Shown piece by piece: positions 33,873-47,263 of a stretch of DNA of 64,000 nucleotides. Within the stretch, counting starts at the first letter, position 1, and every line of letters begins with the position of its first letter. The notes beneath the pieces are model-generated. The model ran no database searches, had not been told where the DNA came from, and saw only the letters and a list, made by a program, of their open reading frames with translations. Origin of the DNA: Medicago truncatula (taxonomy: Eukaryota; Streptophyta; Magnoliopsida; Fabales; Fabaceae); the NCBI RefSeq assembly GCF_003473485.1, contig NC_053046.1, forward strand, positions 5,652,001 to 5,716,000. Reading direction: 5' to 3'. The position numbers and the translations under genes are program-made.

Positions 33873-36800
33873 GGCAAGTACAGAAAGATTTCTACCTCAC
33901 TATAAATGAAGCAGAAAAAGATTAATGAGTCAGTTATAGTATAGGCTCAAGGACCTTTTTATATTTGAAGACTCCTTTAACATTTTCTTAAGTTTTTATT
34001 TATTTTGAAATAAGAACATCAAGTCTTAAATGCTAGTTGAGTTGAAAAGTTTTAGGGAATAATGAGGATAGAGTACTTAGAATTTGAACCTCAAATCAAA
34101 TAAATTTGTATGCAATGTTAATCCAAGAAATATTTGACCTTGTGAATTTCCCAAACAAGGTCTTCTTATCTAGAAGAAAGGTAATTCTCTGGAGGGTAGA
34201 GGAAGGAATATGAGTGGTATTATAGACATTATGAAATGAAAGGAAGGGCAATATACAAGAATGGAGATGTACTTTGTTGTGTGTGGTGTGTGCTTAGGGA
34301 ATTTGAGTGGAGAGGATGAGATTGTTGGATGTTGATTGGCGTCTAATGTCACTTGTTTCCACTTACCACATGGAAAGTTGAGTTTCTTTCTTACTACTCC
34401 CTCTCTAGTCTAAAAATAGAAAATTCTTAAAACAAATATAATCTTATCTTATCCTAAATAATGCCCTTATACTAACCTCTCCTTAATTATAGATGTATTG
34501 AGTAAATCATTTGAATTAAGAAAGTTGATTGTTGTATTAATACTTTTTTTAGGGTGTAGTATTAATACATGTTGACAATTGATATTGTTTTACTAAATCA
34601 TTTGATTTAAAAAAGTTGATTGTTGTATTAATATTTGTTGATAATTGGTATTGTTTTACAAGTTTATTTTTATTTTTAATTTTAATTTTACAAAACAAGT
34701 TTACCTATTAAGATAAAGAATTACTTTAAAAAAACCATCCTTGGTGCTGCTTTGTATTAAAACAAAAGAAAAAAGCTCAAAACCATTCTTTTTGGTACTT
34801 AACCTTTTTTTTTTTTTTATTACAAAGCTCAAAACCAATTCAATCAACACATCTCAAATGATGTCATTTATTTAATATAAGTTTTTTTTTGGTACAATGT
34901 CATTTAATATAAGTTATTTGGAGATCGTGTTGAACAACGACTAAGACATCATTAATGAAACTTTATACGATCCAATAATAAATGTCATATTTTATTAAAA
35001 GAAATTCTAATTTTATACTTTTTTTAAATAATCTAGATAATCTTTTTTTTATATTTCATTTTTGCAAATGCTAAATCACATGTTAAAATTATCCATAATT
35101 TTACTCAACTTGCATATAGCATTCGCACTTCTTTCTTATAAATGTCTTTAATTTTTTTACATTAAATCATATAAAACTACCGCAAAAAATACATTATGAA
35201 TAAGAGTAATAACTAACAGTAGAAATTGAGATACTAAATGCTAAGAGCCACTAAATGCTATACTACATGATAATTATTTCAGAAGTTTTTTGGGTCAAAA
35301 TAAAACAGAAGATTTATGTGGTGGGACATAAAAAATCTACCCACACAGAAATCTGGACTGGCTCAACAACAAGGCCACAAAATCACTAGATTTAGGTCTG
35401 CCAATATATCGTACGGTGAAGATAAAGTCACACATTCCATCAAATAAGGAAGAAAAAAAAATAATGTCACAAATGTTGGTAAACATTCTAAAATTACTCT
35501 AGTAGTAAAATAAGAAAATAAAAATAATGTCACACACATAGGCAAACATGCTAAAATTACACTAGTAGTCCCCTAAAAAAAATTACTCTAGTAGTCAAAA
35601 TAAAAAGTTTTATCTCAAAATTTGTTTCGAAAGTTCTTTAAAAACACACTTTAGTTCCAACTTTTCTATTGTTTTTTTTTTTCTCATTGGTTCCGACACC
35701 AACATTGATTAAAGTTGTATTTACAACGACGTCAATATATTATATCAATTTTTATATGTCTAAATAATACAACTCAATTTCTTTTAAGGTCTCACTCATC
35801 AAGTAACAAATTACTAGAAAGATTGTTGGGTCCCAGCATCAACAATGCTTCTTTTGTCATACTAAGTAACAGTGTTGGCTATTATTTTTCTGCTGATTAT
35901 ATATATATACTTCATACAGTATGCGTTAATTTCCATAGTTGCTGTGTGTAAGAATGGTAGATGCCATCTGCAATAATTGGTGCTCCCATAATAATGAAAA
36001 CCTTGCTCTAGTACACATCAGAGACATGGTTTAGGTTCGTGTTTTCACATCATGCATGATAAGGGTCCCTTATTGAATGACTAATCATGGATTTTTCTGT
36101 CTGATCATTTAATACTCTGATTGGATATTTCAAAATCTGAATCACCTTAGTGCAGACTAATCATAGATATGGCTTACATCGATTCATATAAGTAGGATTT
36201 TCCTGTCTGATAGTTACATTGTCTAAATTGGATATTTCAAAATCCAAATTATGCGGTACGTATAAATTGTTCTTACATATAAATTAGTCAAAATCCATTA
36301 ATAAAAGGCTACCCCATATCAACATTGCTGCTACTTCGTTTTTAATCCATCCATGCCCGCTTAGTACGTTGTGTTGTGTCAACCACTTCCCAACAAATCA
36401 CAATTATGAAATCATTTATTCTCGTATGATCTAAAATGCCTGGCTAAAAATGACCATGATGATTATCATATTACATACCAGTTATGTTAGAAGGATCCAA
36501 ATTTGTCTGGTTTATATGTATTTTGTTTCATAAAAATGTCAATTTAAAGGTGTCACATAGAGTTGGGTTAGCCATGTTAGAATTTTTGTAACAAAAGTTA
36601 GGCTCCGATTATTTATTGAAAACATTTTTAAGTTTTTATTTTTTAAAATTTATGTTCAATTTAAATTGCTAATAAGGAGACAGAAAATTTATGTGGTAAA
36701 ATCTAACTTCGGATGTAGATTTCTAAAAAACTTAGGAAGTAGGTAAAGAAAAAATAATTACCGAAATAAAACTAGTTAAAACTTGCTATGTATTCGCAAG

Positions 36801-39030
36801 AACAAAAACACGGTTAAGCTAATTAGTTTGTAAAGTATTTTGATCCTAATTCTTTTGAGGTGCTCTATTATTAACGTGCTCTCTCGTGGACAGTGCATGA
36901 AAATCTCCAAATGATGTGTCATATGTATATGTGAAAATGGTTATGGAGAGTATTAGAAACCGTCCCCATGCCACATGGTATGTGGGCAAATTGTGACAAA
37001 ATGCAAAAGATAAAATGTCGTGATATCGATTTGAATGTTCAAACATATTTATTCCATTTCCTTTGGTCCTGGCAAAGTGATGCAAAAGTTAAGTTGGACA
37101 ACATGAGAGATGCGTAGATTAACGGATTGTTGAGTTTGTTTTTAAAAAAATAGATTATTGAGTATCAAAAATGTTTAATAAAAACATTTATTATATCCAA
37201 AATTATTGAACTAGAAGCAAGACTGTTAAAAGACGCCTAATAACGTTTAGATTAGATAACACAAGTCTCTTTTAACTAAATCAAGATTCTAGATTCGAAT
37301 TCAGCCTTGAGAATATATGAAAGTCGGTCACGTGTTAAAACTTTTAAATTCATTAGAATTGTTGCTAGAAGGAGCAAGTTTGAGACTTGAAGGGTTTAGA
37401 TGCTTAGATTCTTAGGGTTGGCTTGTCAATGGGTTTTTTGTTCACAACAGACTAATATGCAAATGACACTTTCTGATTCAAATCAAGAGTCGTTTAAATA
37501 GTAGTGGGCAAGTTCAATCCCCTCAAGGTGAATTTATGTATGCAGTATGTATTATTCGCTAATCATATAATTCTATCAAAGAAAAATTATCATATAATTT
37601 AATCATGGGTTATGCTAACAAGTGCTCTAAGGGCTTACGACACTTGTTAAAGATTCAAAAGAGTAAATTATTTATAAATTTTATGTGGAAAAAGTTCTAT
37701 TTTTAAGTTTCAATGTGTTGACTATACAATTCTCAATAAAAAGTTTCTTTTTTGAATTTTTAAACAAGTGTTTCAAGGACACTTTTTAGCGTTTCTCTTT
37801 AATTATACTAATATAAATTGTAATAATATCCCTTAAAAAAATAATGTGAATTTTTTTTTTTTGTGTGTATTTTGTTGTTAGATTCCACCAAATATCAAAA
37901 GTGAAGGAATTTAAAATAATTGAGGTTAGATTAAAAAATTTGCAAAAAAGCAAACCACATCCAAAAAAAAAAAAAGTTAATCATAATGTTCCTAATTCTA
38001 GGGAGTCTGCAATTGGTTGGATCGTTAAAAAATAGAGTGAGTTGCAAGTAATTTTATGGATTTGTTGAAGGAGTCAGATATTAGTAGGAATTATGCCATC
38101 AAAATACTAGACTCATTAAAAAAAGTCTTGTCAATTTAAAATGTCTAACGAGCATGTATTTTTTTATTTTTTTTTACACATAATAAACATGTATTTTGTC
38201 ATCTCACTTGAGCATATTAAGGCATTAGGTATATGTGTTATCTCAATTATATGTTGCTCAACATCTACTCTTTAATACAGTAAGAAATTTTAACTCACAT
38301 TTGGTACATTAATGTCTCTCTAAGTGTTAGTCTCTCCGTATTCACGATCCACTGCCAAAAAAGCATTCCTACTCCCACTCCCCTCACAATGTTGAATCGG
38401 ATATGATATCATACATTTGTTGGAGAAAGAGCAAAAATATATCACATTTTCATCCAAAATTTTAAGCTTTAAATATACGAGTTTTTCACTTGTTTGTTGT
38501 TCAACATCTATTTATTTACTACTTACTAAGCCCAAAAGGTCAACATTATTTTGAAGAAGAAAGAATAGGGATGAACAATTTAACTCTCAAATTGATACCT
38601 AAGACAAGTCTCAAAAAAGAGTCATTTGATAAATGATACCTACGATTTGTCTAAAATAATAATTAATTTGATTAAAGTAAAGTACTAGTATAAATTAAAA
38701 GGTGATTTTAACTTATGTCTTAAGGGTACATATTAAGCAATCTAAAGATAGAAATATTCTCTTAATATTTATGCATTTAATTAATTAAAAGTTAAAATAT
38801 TAAAATATTAAACTCAATACACGAATTCCAACACAAAAATTATACATTTGACTCATTAACGTGTTTTAAAGACACAAATTAGCATTTCTCTAAATTAAAT
38901 ACTACTATTAACACAAATTGCGAAAATGACTTTTGAGAGTGAAAAGCTTTGAGAAGGAATCATTGCACAACAAAGCAACAAAACCTATAGATTATTATTA
39001 CTGACTCATTGTTTAAGGAGAAGGGATCAC
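33873..39030. other. 5-kb intergenic region between NPH3 and RNC1 genes
   Basis: No gene is supported. It contains a 91-bp direct duplication (34501-34591 and 34592-34660), a CTCCCTCTCTAGTC word near 34395 that may be one Stowaway-like end, and AT-rich filler. Near 37280-37350 a TTCGAATTC.GCC phrase resembles a pol III B box, but no SINE borders could be found. The divergent promoters of both genes must lie here. Confidence 0.4.
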
Positions 39031-39714
39031 ACTCATGGCTATTCTTCTCCTTCTTCCACCATTCACTCTTCTCCCTCTTCATCCCGTCTTCTCTCCATTG
39101 GTATAAAGCTCTCACCTTTACTCTACTCTTCACTTTTTAGCTTCTGGGTAATCTTATCATTTTCATTCATTTTTTGCTAGAGTAGATGTCAGTAGTTGAA
39201 CATAACAATTTTTTTTTTTTATGTTTGTTTGTGAATCTAAGATTTTATTCCCTCTCAGGATTTAAATTTTTTGATATTTTGAGTGCAGGATTTGTTTGTT
39301 TTGCACTAATCTACGTATTTGGATACATCACGATACTCTCTCAAATACGGCGAAATTATCGCCTGAATCACGCCTGAGGTATCGACAAAGGGAGATAAGG
39401 GAAGATTGAAACTTCAATTTCTACTATCTTGAAAGTGTTCGCGGGAAAATTGAAAAGTTAGATCTGAACCGCAGGATTGATCGGATGGCTGAGGTTTTCT
39501 TTGAATATGTGACTGCGGCGGCATTTTATTAACAGCAGAGAATCTGCACACCTTATCCAACCCTGTCCAAAACCCAGCAACACAAACCCCCTTCATCTAC
39601 AATGTCAAAACCAATACAAAAATCCACAAATCAATCCCATTAATCTTCACAAACCCTCCAATTTTCCACTATCTACATTTCCCATCACAATTCAATCCCC
39701 TTCAAACAACAACA

Positions 39715-42700
39715 ATGGAACTCTCATCCTCTTTTTCACTCTCCCCAAAACCAACTAACTTCTCATTCTCATCCTCATTCTCTCCTTTCCCCATCCAAAT
39801 CCTAATCAAAAACACCAAATCCCGAAACTACCCTCTTCACGTTCTCGCAGTTGCAATAGACCCAACAAAAGACTTCCCTAGAAATAACAATCCTCAACGA
39901 CTTCTAAAAGAACTAGCAGAACGCAAAAAAATCACTAACCCAAAATCAAAATCACCACCAAGACGTTACATTTTAAAACCCCCACTAGACGATAAAAAAC
40001 TCGCAGAAAGATTTCTCAACAGTCCACAACTTTCACTAAAATCATTCCCATTGTTAAGTTCTTGTCTACCTTCATTGCGCCTTAACAATGCCGATAAATT
40101 ATGGATCGATGAGTATTTACTCGAAGCGAAACAAGCCCTTGGATACTCACTTGAACCATCAGAGACATTAGAGGATGATAATCCTGCTAAACAGTTTGAT
40201 ACTTTGTTGTATTTGGCTTTTCAGCATCCTTCGTGTGAGAGAACGAAGCAGAAGCATGTTAGGTCTGGGCATTCCAGGTTGTTTTTCTTAGGGCAATATG
40301 TGCTGGAATTGGCATTGGCTGAATTCTTTTTGCAGAGGTATCCGAGGGAATTGCCTGGTCCGATGAGGGAGAGAGTTTATGGGTTGATTGGGAAGGAGAA
40401 TTTGCCTAAATGGATTAAAGCTGCCAGTTTACAGAATTTGATATTTCCTTATGATAATATGGATAAGATTGTGAGGAGGGATAGAGAAGGACCTGTCAAG
40501 TAAGTTATAATTTTACTTCAATGTTCGCGTAGGTTATAATTTTGATATTATGTTGGTGTAAGTTCTTATTGCATGTAATGTAAAATTTCATGTACTTACA
40601 AATTACAATAGATTTTGATAACTATGCACTTACACCGCCGTTCAATCAAATTTTACTATGTAGGTATTTGTTGAGATATTTTAATAAACGATATCACTTT
40701 ACCGAGTTAGCTATATTCTTCTCACATTGCGTAATTTATTTGACGGGGTTAGTTAGATATCATGTGACCGGTCTATGATCATTTGATGTCACTAGCCAAA
40801 CTGAATTGATTTGTTAGGATAAGGATTAAATATAAGCATTTATTCTCATGAATTAAGCTTGCATCGATATCTCATTATTCATTTGCATAATATAGTTTTA
40901 TGTCTATGTCTCTTGGTATTTGGAATGATATTAAAAATATAATGTGTGATATGTGCTCAGGAAGTTGAAGATTGGAGAGTTCAGATTTGAAATTATGTTA
41001 ATATTTGTATTGGCTTCACATAATGAATGATATTTGGACATAAGTCCTTGTGCACTTTTAAGTTTATGTTTCGTACTGTGTCTGATTGTCCCACAGAATG
41101 TATATCATGAGTGATATTCGGACATAATGAATGATATTTGGACATAAATCCTTGTGCACTTTTAAGTTTATGTTTCGTACTGTGTCTGATTGTCCCACAT
41201 AATGTAAATCATGAGTTATAGTGTTATAAACTATAGGTTTAAATAAATACTTATATGAGCGATGACCTTTATATCTGTTGTATTCTTTTTTTTTTAGTAA
41301 AAAATATTTGTTGCTATCTCATTTTCAGGCTGAAATTATTTGCTGATAATGAATTCAAAATAAGCTGCATAGCTAGCTTACTGTCTAAACAGGACATAGG
41401 AAAGAAAGACAAAAATGTTGAATTCTTAACTTCCCATATGTTGTTATTTAGGGTAATCAATTTGTAGCAGAACCATCTTATATGATTGAGTTGGTCTTTG
41501 CACATAATATATTTCTTAATTGAATTGTTTGCTGCATTTTCACATTTGTTATTCTATTGTAGGTCGGTATTTTGGGCTTTGTTTGGGGCAATCTATCTTT
41601 GTTTTGGTCTTCCAGAAGTCTACCGTGTTCTTTTTGAAGTCTTCGGAATGGATCCAGATGATGAGGATTGCCAGCCTAGGGAGCGCAGACAACTTGAAGA
41701 TGTGGATTATGTATCTGCTGAGTTTGAAAACAAGCTAAACTGGCAAGATATTGTTGCTTATAAGGCAAGCTATACATATCTTCTGTTAAGAGTGTTATTT
41801 ATTTTTAAAATGTTAGCACATCAAGATCCATTTATTATGAGCAACTGCACATAGCTCAGACTTGTTTAATCTGATTACGTAGCTAATTCAACTGCGCTTT
41901 CTGCACGATTACTAAATTCTGATGCAATATTACTTTCCTACAATCGAATGTTCTTATATTGAGGCATAAATGATGTTCACTGTTCTTCATTCAGCCTCCT
42001 GCAGATGCTCTGTTTACTCATCCAAGGCTGTTTAGAGCATGTGTTCCCCCTGGCATGCATCGATTCAGAGGAAATATATGGGATTATGATAGCAGACCCC
42101 AAGTTATGAGAGCACTTGGATATCCATTAGAAATGACAGACAGAATTCCAGAAATTACTGAAGCCAGGAATATAGAGCTTGGACTTGGATTGCAGGTAGC
42201 TCTACTATTGCCCTCTCATTCTACTTTCCCATTTTCCCTTTCTTGCTATTTAAAGCACAAATCTGGCCTCTCTTGCTAGAGTAGGGCTGCTCTATCTAGT
42301 TATAAGTTTAAAAGTTTGCTCCCTTTGCTGATGTTGAATGTCTTGTCCACTTGCAGCTTTGTTTTCTGCATCCATCAAAGTACAAATTTGAGCATCCTCG
42401 ATTTTGCTTTGAGAGATTAGAATATGTTGGAAAAACAATACAGGTATTGTTCTTTCTACTGTCTATAGGACAATTCCACATCATTTGTGGAAAGTCTTCT
42501 GGAAGACTCTAATTTCATTAATGAAATATATCATCTTCTGTCCCCTTTCCCTATTTCCCCAATATAGTTTTTCCTTTTCAATACGACATAGTAGTGAAAT
42601 CGAGATACGTATCGTGTATTGTTCGACCACTTTTTTGAATCATGTATCATATTTTGTATGGTAAGATACATAAACAAAAAAAAAGACTTCAAATATCATA

Positions 42701-44891
42701 TATAAACTCCAAAATACTTCAAATATCATATATAAACTTCAAGATACTTCAAAACTCATGTCATAAACAAAAGTGAATAACATAAAACATCCTTAATTCA
42801 ATCAAAATCAAACATATAGTGTATAGTGTTGAGAAACAGCGCTTGTATGTGTTGGAAGCCGTAAAGAAAGAGAAGGTGAGTGGCTTTTGGGAATAGCTCC
42901 AAATTAATTGGTAGTTTACAAAACAAAACTCTTGAATACAAAAGGGTTCACCTGCAATATCTGTTGGGTCACATAAACCCAACCCCAGAAAAGCGGGTAA
43001 TTTTGAGCTTTCTGGCGGGTCATGTAAAACCTGACCCAGCTCCAGAACTGATCCATAAAATAAACGGGATTTTTTTTTTGAATTTTTTCCGGGTCGTGCA
43101 ACTCGACCTGGTTTCTGCAACTGAAACGTAAATGTCATAGTATCATAGGATACCATATTGAATCGGGATACATGGGATACGCCTGCAATACAACATCATT
43201 TGGGATACAGACCCTGATACGTATCCCCCATGGCTGTTTTCGTATTGTATCGCGGGCATACGTGGGATACTAACTACACTGTGACATACAACAAAAAACA
43301 GTTGACTCACAAATCATCACCCCCTCTCGAAAATTTGAGTTTACTCTTGATATTTCCAATGCAGTCTTTATTGATGCAACACTGCTCACCAGTTGACAAA
43401 CTACTCTCTATCATTTCTTAACAGCTTTACCGTCTCCTGCCTCCATCAAGATTTATATAATTTAGATTTCATTTGTTCTATTATCAGAAATACGATAAAT
43501 AGCTCTGCTAAACTTTACACGAATCTTGAATAGAAAAAAGTGAGGTGCGGAGACGGGGTCTGGGACTCATGGTAATTTATTTCATTATTCTGAAAAATAG
43601 ATTGCAACATGTATTACCTGTAACATGAAAACCATGTTATGTTGCAAGCATTACAAGTTAACTAAGTTTCCTTTATTTCCTGACCCTGATCTTAGATGTG
43701 AAAAGTTTTCATGAAAAATCAGTAAAAAAAAATAATCCATGAAATACCTAAGGGTGTGTTTGGATTGAGGAGGGGAGGGTTCACTTTTATTTTTTAAATT
43801 ACGAACAATGTAAAATGTTTTTTTAAAATAGATTAAGTGTTTTTGAAGTATTATATCATCATCAATCATGTTGTTAATTCAATTTTCTAAAAAAGAAAAA
43901 TGAGCCCTCTCCTCCCTTCCCTTCCCCTCCTAAACCCTCAATCCAAACACACCCTAAGAGAAAGATGGGGGAGGAATTATGCGGAATTTCCACTCAGATG
44001 TGGGCATGAAAAAACTGAGATGTTTTTAGCTCAGAAGAATAGCTGCAGTACAATTACAGGAAGGGATGTTTGGTTTGTGTTTATGATTCAATATAATTGT
44101 TTGAAAGTTACTGAAGACGAGGCTTGAGGTATTGGTTTGAGACTTTGAGCAGTGGCATATGTTTAGAGTTACAAAGCATGAGATTCTGAAATAGAAACAA
44201 GAGAGGTGGGTGACCATGTTTTTGAGGCTTGATGCAGAGTGAGACACAGGAGCCTAATATGTGTGTGTGATTTTGAAAGACGAACAAAAAAGATGATCCT
44301 AACAAGGTGTTGGGACAGATGCTGAGGGGGAGAGAGTTTGAAACAGAAATGGTGAACTGAGTGTCTCCCGAGCTTGTGGAAGGAGAAACCTTATGTGAGC
44401 CGGTGGAAGCACAAATTTTTTAAATATTTAATTGATGTGTCACATTATTACTAACGAGACAGGAAAAGGGGACAGACAATTTTGTTAATATTTACTATCT
44501 ACTTCTATATTTTATATATAGTTTTCTCCTTCATTGAATACTTCATGAATTACAACGTTTTTATTTTCTTAAGGATTTGGTGATGGCTGAAAGATTGTTG
44601 ATGAAGCATTTAGATGCTCCTGGGTTGTGGCTGCAAGAGAAACATCGCCGCATTCTTCTGAACAAATTTTGTGGAAGATACTTGAGGGCCAAACAGCTTC
44701 ACCGTTTTATTATATATGATGATAATGTTCAAAACGCTTATGAGCGCAACCGGAGACGGAGAAACCCAGCCACAACAGCTGTTAATCAAGCTATTCATGG
44801 ACTCTCGTATCTTGTTTATGGGAAACGCGATGTGAGACGTCTGATGTTTGAGTATTTTGACTTTGAGCAGATTCAGCCTAAAGAGGTCTAA
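39715..44891 (+). CDS. RNC1: Chloroplast RNase III-like protein RNC1, 5 exons, 530 aa
   Basis: Exons 39715-40499, 41563-41764, 41995-42195, 42357-42443 and 44574-44891, joined in phase. The N-terminus is Ser-rich and basic (about residues 1-45), fitting a chloroplast transit peptide. Two RNase III-like regions follow, about 125-290 and 325-500; recognisable blocks are DTLLYLAFQHPSCERTKQKH, HSRLFFLGQYVLELALAEFF, and PGMHRFRGNIWDYDSRP. The acidic residues of active RNase III (ERLEFLGD type) are not all kept: the second region has FERLEYVGKTI, lacking the Asp. Maize RNC1 is likewise catalytically dead and binds group II introns in chloroplasts to assist splicing. Intron 2 appears to use a GC donor. 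Intron 4 (2.1 kb) is enlarged by repeats. A possible poly(A) signal AATAAA lies at 45214. Confidence 0.93.
41019..41220 (+). repeat. 104-bp tandem duplication in RNC1 intron 1
   Basis: CATAATGAATGATATTTGGA begins at 41019 and again at 41123. The two copies (about 104 and 98 bp) differ at only a few bases, which indicates a recent duplication. Confidence 0.85.
42590..43280. repeat. Unclassified insertion-like sequence in RNC1 intron 4
   Basis: The stretch begins with GAGATACGTATCGTGTATTG and ends with GATACGTATCCCCCATGGC and ATACGTGGGATAC words, so both ends share the GATACGTATC motif. It also contains a triplet of ATACTTCAAATATCATATATAA repeats near 42690-42740. Probably a mobile element, but no family can be named. 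Confidence 0.35.
43752..43954. mobile_element. Tourist-like MITE in RNC1 intron 4, 203 bp
   Basis: Starts GGGTGTGTTTGGATTGAGG and ends, reversed, GGGTGTGTTTGGATTGAGG, an identical pair, with TAA at 43749-43751 and 43955-43957. The ends match those of the complete PIF/Harbinger element (GGGTGTGTTTG). Perfect terminal repeats suggest a young insertion. Confidence 0.88.
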
Positions 44892-47263
44892 ATATGAGAC
44901 AAGAATGACATGGCAATAGAGTACTCTCGGTTTTCTTTTTCACATTTTATTTTTCCATCCCCTTGCTTTTCCATACCATGATTTGATCCACTTAGTTATT
45001 AGGTTATTTACAAATTCTTCTTTGAAAGTTGCTCTTGTATATATTCATTGTACTCTACTTGTTAGAACTGGGCGCCTTAGATAACCGGAACAGAGATGAG
45101 GATACATATGTGACTGCTTGTTCTACTCTCCATGGCTCATATCATGGAGCAAAAACATGATTACAAAAATGTGCTGTATGATTATTTGAAAATTCAATTT
45201 GGGATTTTTAATGAATAAATGAGAAAACTAAGTGTAGCCTTAACTTGTATCATTTTGAAGTAGTGTTTAAGAAACAGAAATGTCTACCATTTTTGGCTGA
45301 CAAGCAATTCTACATGTTTTGGTTGAAAAGGTTGTGTTTATTGCGATGTCCATTGGCAAAAAAGATTTTCATTGAATCAGATTGCTTCAATTAATGTGCT
45401 GATTTAAAGCGTGCCCTTGTGAAAAAGAGGATAACTGTATAGAGTAATTCCTTCAAGCATTTTAAGCGAATTTAAGGTTGAATTACAAGCATCTATCATC
45501 CATTCAAATTAAAACAGAGGTGAAAAAGAGGAGAGATAGGTGTTAGAGAGAGACTACTTGATGATTAAACAGAGCTTTTATCATCATTCTGTTTGTGATT
45601 TTATTTCTTTATTTTTATTCTTCAGGGATAACTGTATAGAGTAACTCCTTCAAGCATTTTAAGCGAATTTAAGGTTGAATTACAAGCATTTTTTAACAGT
45701 CTTAAATAATAAGTTTTTATAGAAACCGATGAACTCAATGTATTAGAAATCGAACTAAATTGTATTTTCGCTACTATAGAACTTTATTTGAAGCTATTTA
45801 CGAAGGGAAATTAAACTATTTAACATTTTATTAACAATGAATCTTTAAAGAGAGTCCTTAGAGCATTCATTAACAATACTCATTTAGGAAATAATATTTG
45901 AACTTGAGACTACATACATGAGGAACACATGTGTATTCACCATAAGATGATTAACTCGTGAGAGCAATATTTGAAGCCTATAATCTCTGTACCTGTCTGT
46001 GAACTTTCTTGCTAGGCCTAGAACCACCATCACTTCACCCCTTTGTTCTCATTCTCATACACACCCAAGCCACCACTCAATTCGCCAAAAATAACACCAA
46101 CACAATCACCTCATTTACCAGGAGTTTCTTTCAATCTCAACAACACAACCACCCACCCACAAGATTGCCCACTTTATTTAACATACCTCAAACTATAATC
46201 CACATGTAACCTCTCATTCTTCAACAATGTGATGATGTCTACTTCAACAATACCTTTTGATTATGCTAATGTAAGATCATGTATAATTCTTAAATCGCCA
46301 ATGAAATTGTAAAAGGGTCTATACTTCCCAGTCCAACTGAATCGAATAGCCTTTACTAAACAAACATAGATTTTAGTTTTGCAGTGCCTTTACAATTTTC
46401 TATGTTATCTCTTCAGCAAAGGAGTACTATAATCCCAGTAAACACAATTACAATGAATGCATTTCTTAATTAAGGCTCCTAACATAAAATATTTAGCCTA
46501 TATTATCAAAAATTTAGAGCGAGTTTGAACTTTTCTTTTTTGACCAAAAAGTGAGTTTGAACCGGTAAGACATTTTCTGCTTAAATTGTCTGCAAGTAGC
46601 TCACGTGGTTAGTAATTTTCCAATTTAGAGATAAATTTGAAATTTCATTAGTTTTGAGAACAGAACAATAACAATTTCTAAAATTAAGCATATCTCAAAA
46701 CCACAGACAACATAGAACAATACTTAAACGATGAATCACGAAAAAAAAACTTAAATTTATGTGAAAATCACTCATCTAAATAAAAACATAGAGAAAAAGA
46801 AAAAGAGGAATGATTCGGATATTTTTTTTATTTTAATCACCCCTTCAATAAAGAAAATAAGAGAAGATTTAGATGGACAAAATTAAAACCAACTTGTTAA
46901 CAAGGAGAGTGAGAAAATAGTTCAGATTTAAAATTAATTACCGTGGAACTCAATTTTACAAATCCGTTTAAACTATTATAACCAAAATTAATTTAATTGT
47001 CAAAAAACCAAAATTAATTTTACCAAATCATTTATTTGAAAATCATTTTTCACAAAGAGAACCAAAGAGATTTGAGGTAAAAACGTCGTCATCATATTCA
47101 TCATTTTAAAACAGTTTTGCATCTCCATTGCAACGAGAAGTTACTGTACTCTCTGAACCTTTTCTCATCAATCAAATCTATCTCGGATCCGAACTGAATA
47201 TAAATAATACATTATTACATTCTCTCTTCGCGCGTTTTCAAATCAATACTATATAAAACGCCA
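44892..47263. other. Intergenic region between RNC1 and the MFS gene
   Basis: The first few hundred bases are the RNC1 3' UTR. A 65-bp direct repeat (GGATAACTGTATAGAGTAA...) occurs at about 45429-45491 and 45626-45690. The frame 46009-46209 (His-, Thr-, Pro-rich) is not convincing. The proximal promoter of the MFS gene lies at the right end (CTATATAAAACG near 47250, 10 bp before the ATG, is probably too close to be its TATA box). Confidence 0.4.

Noticed and set aside
34380-34450. Stowaway MITE starting ACTCCCTCTCTAGTC
   Set aside because: Only one end resembles the consensus and no TA-flanked partner was found within 1 kb.
39035-39377. Possible small gene starting ATGGCTATTCTTCTCCTTC upstream of RNC1, or the 63-codon frame 39186-39377 ending QIRRNYRLNHA
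   Set aside because: The first frame stops soon, and joining it to the second by the visible GT-AG sites breaks the phase. No domain is recognised; it could be RNC1 promoter or leader sequence.
39414-39596. 60-codon minus-strand frame divergent from RNC1
   Set aside because: Coding-like composition but no domain, splice partner or family recognised; too little support.
46009-46209. 66-codon plus frame rich in Thr, His and Pro
   Set aside because: Low-complexity composition without homologous motif or splice context.
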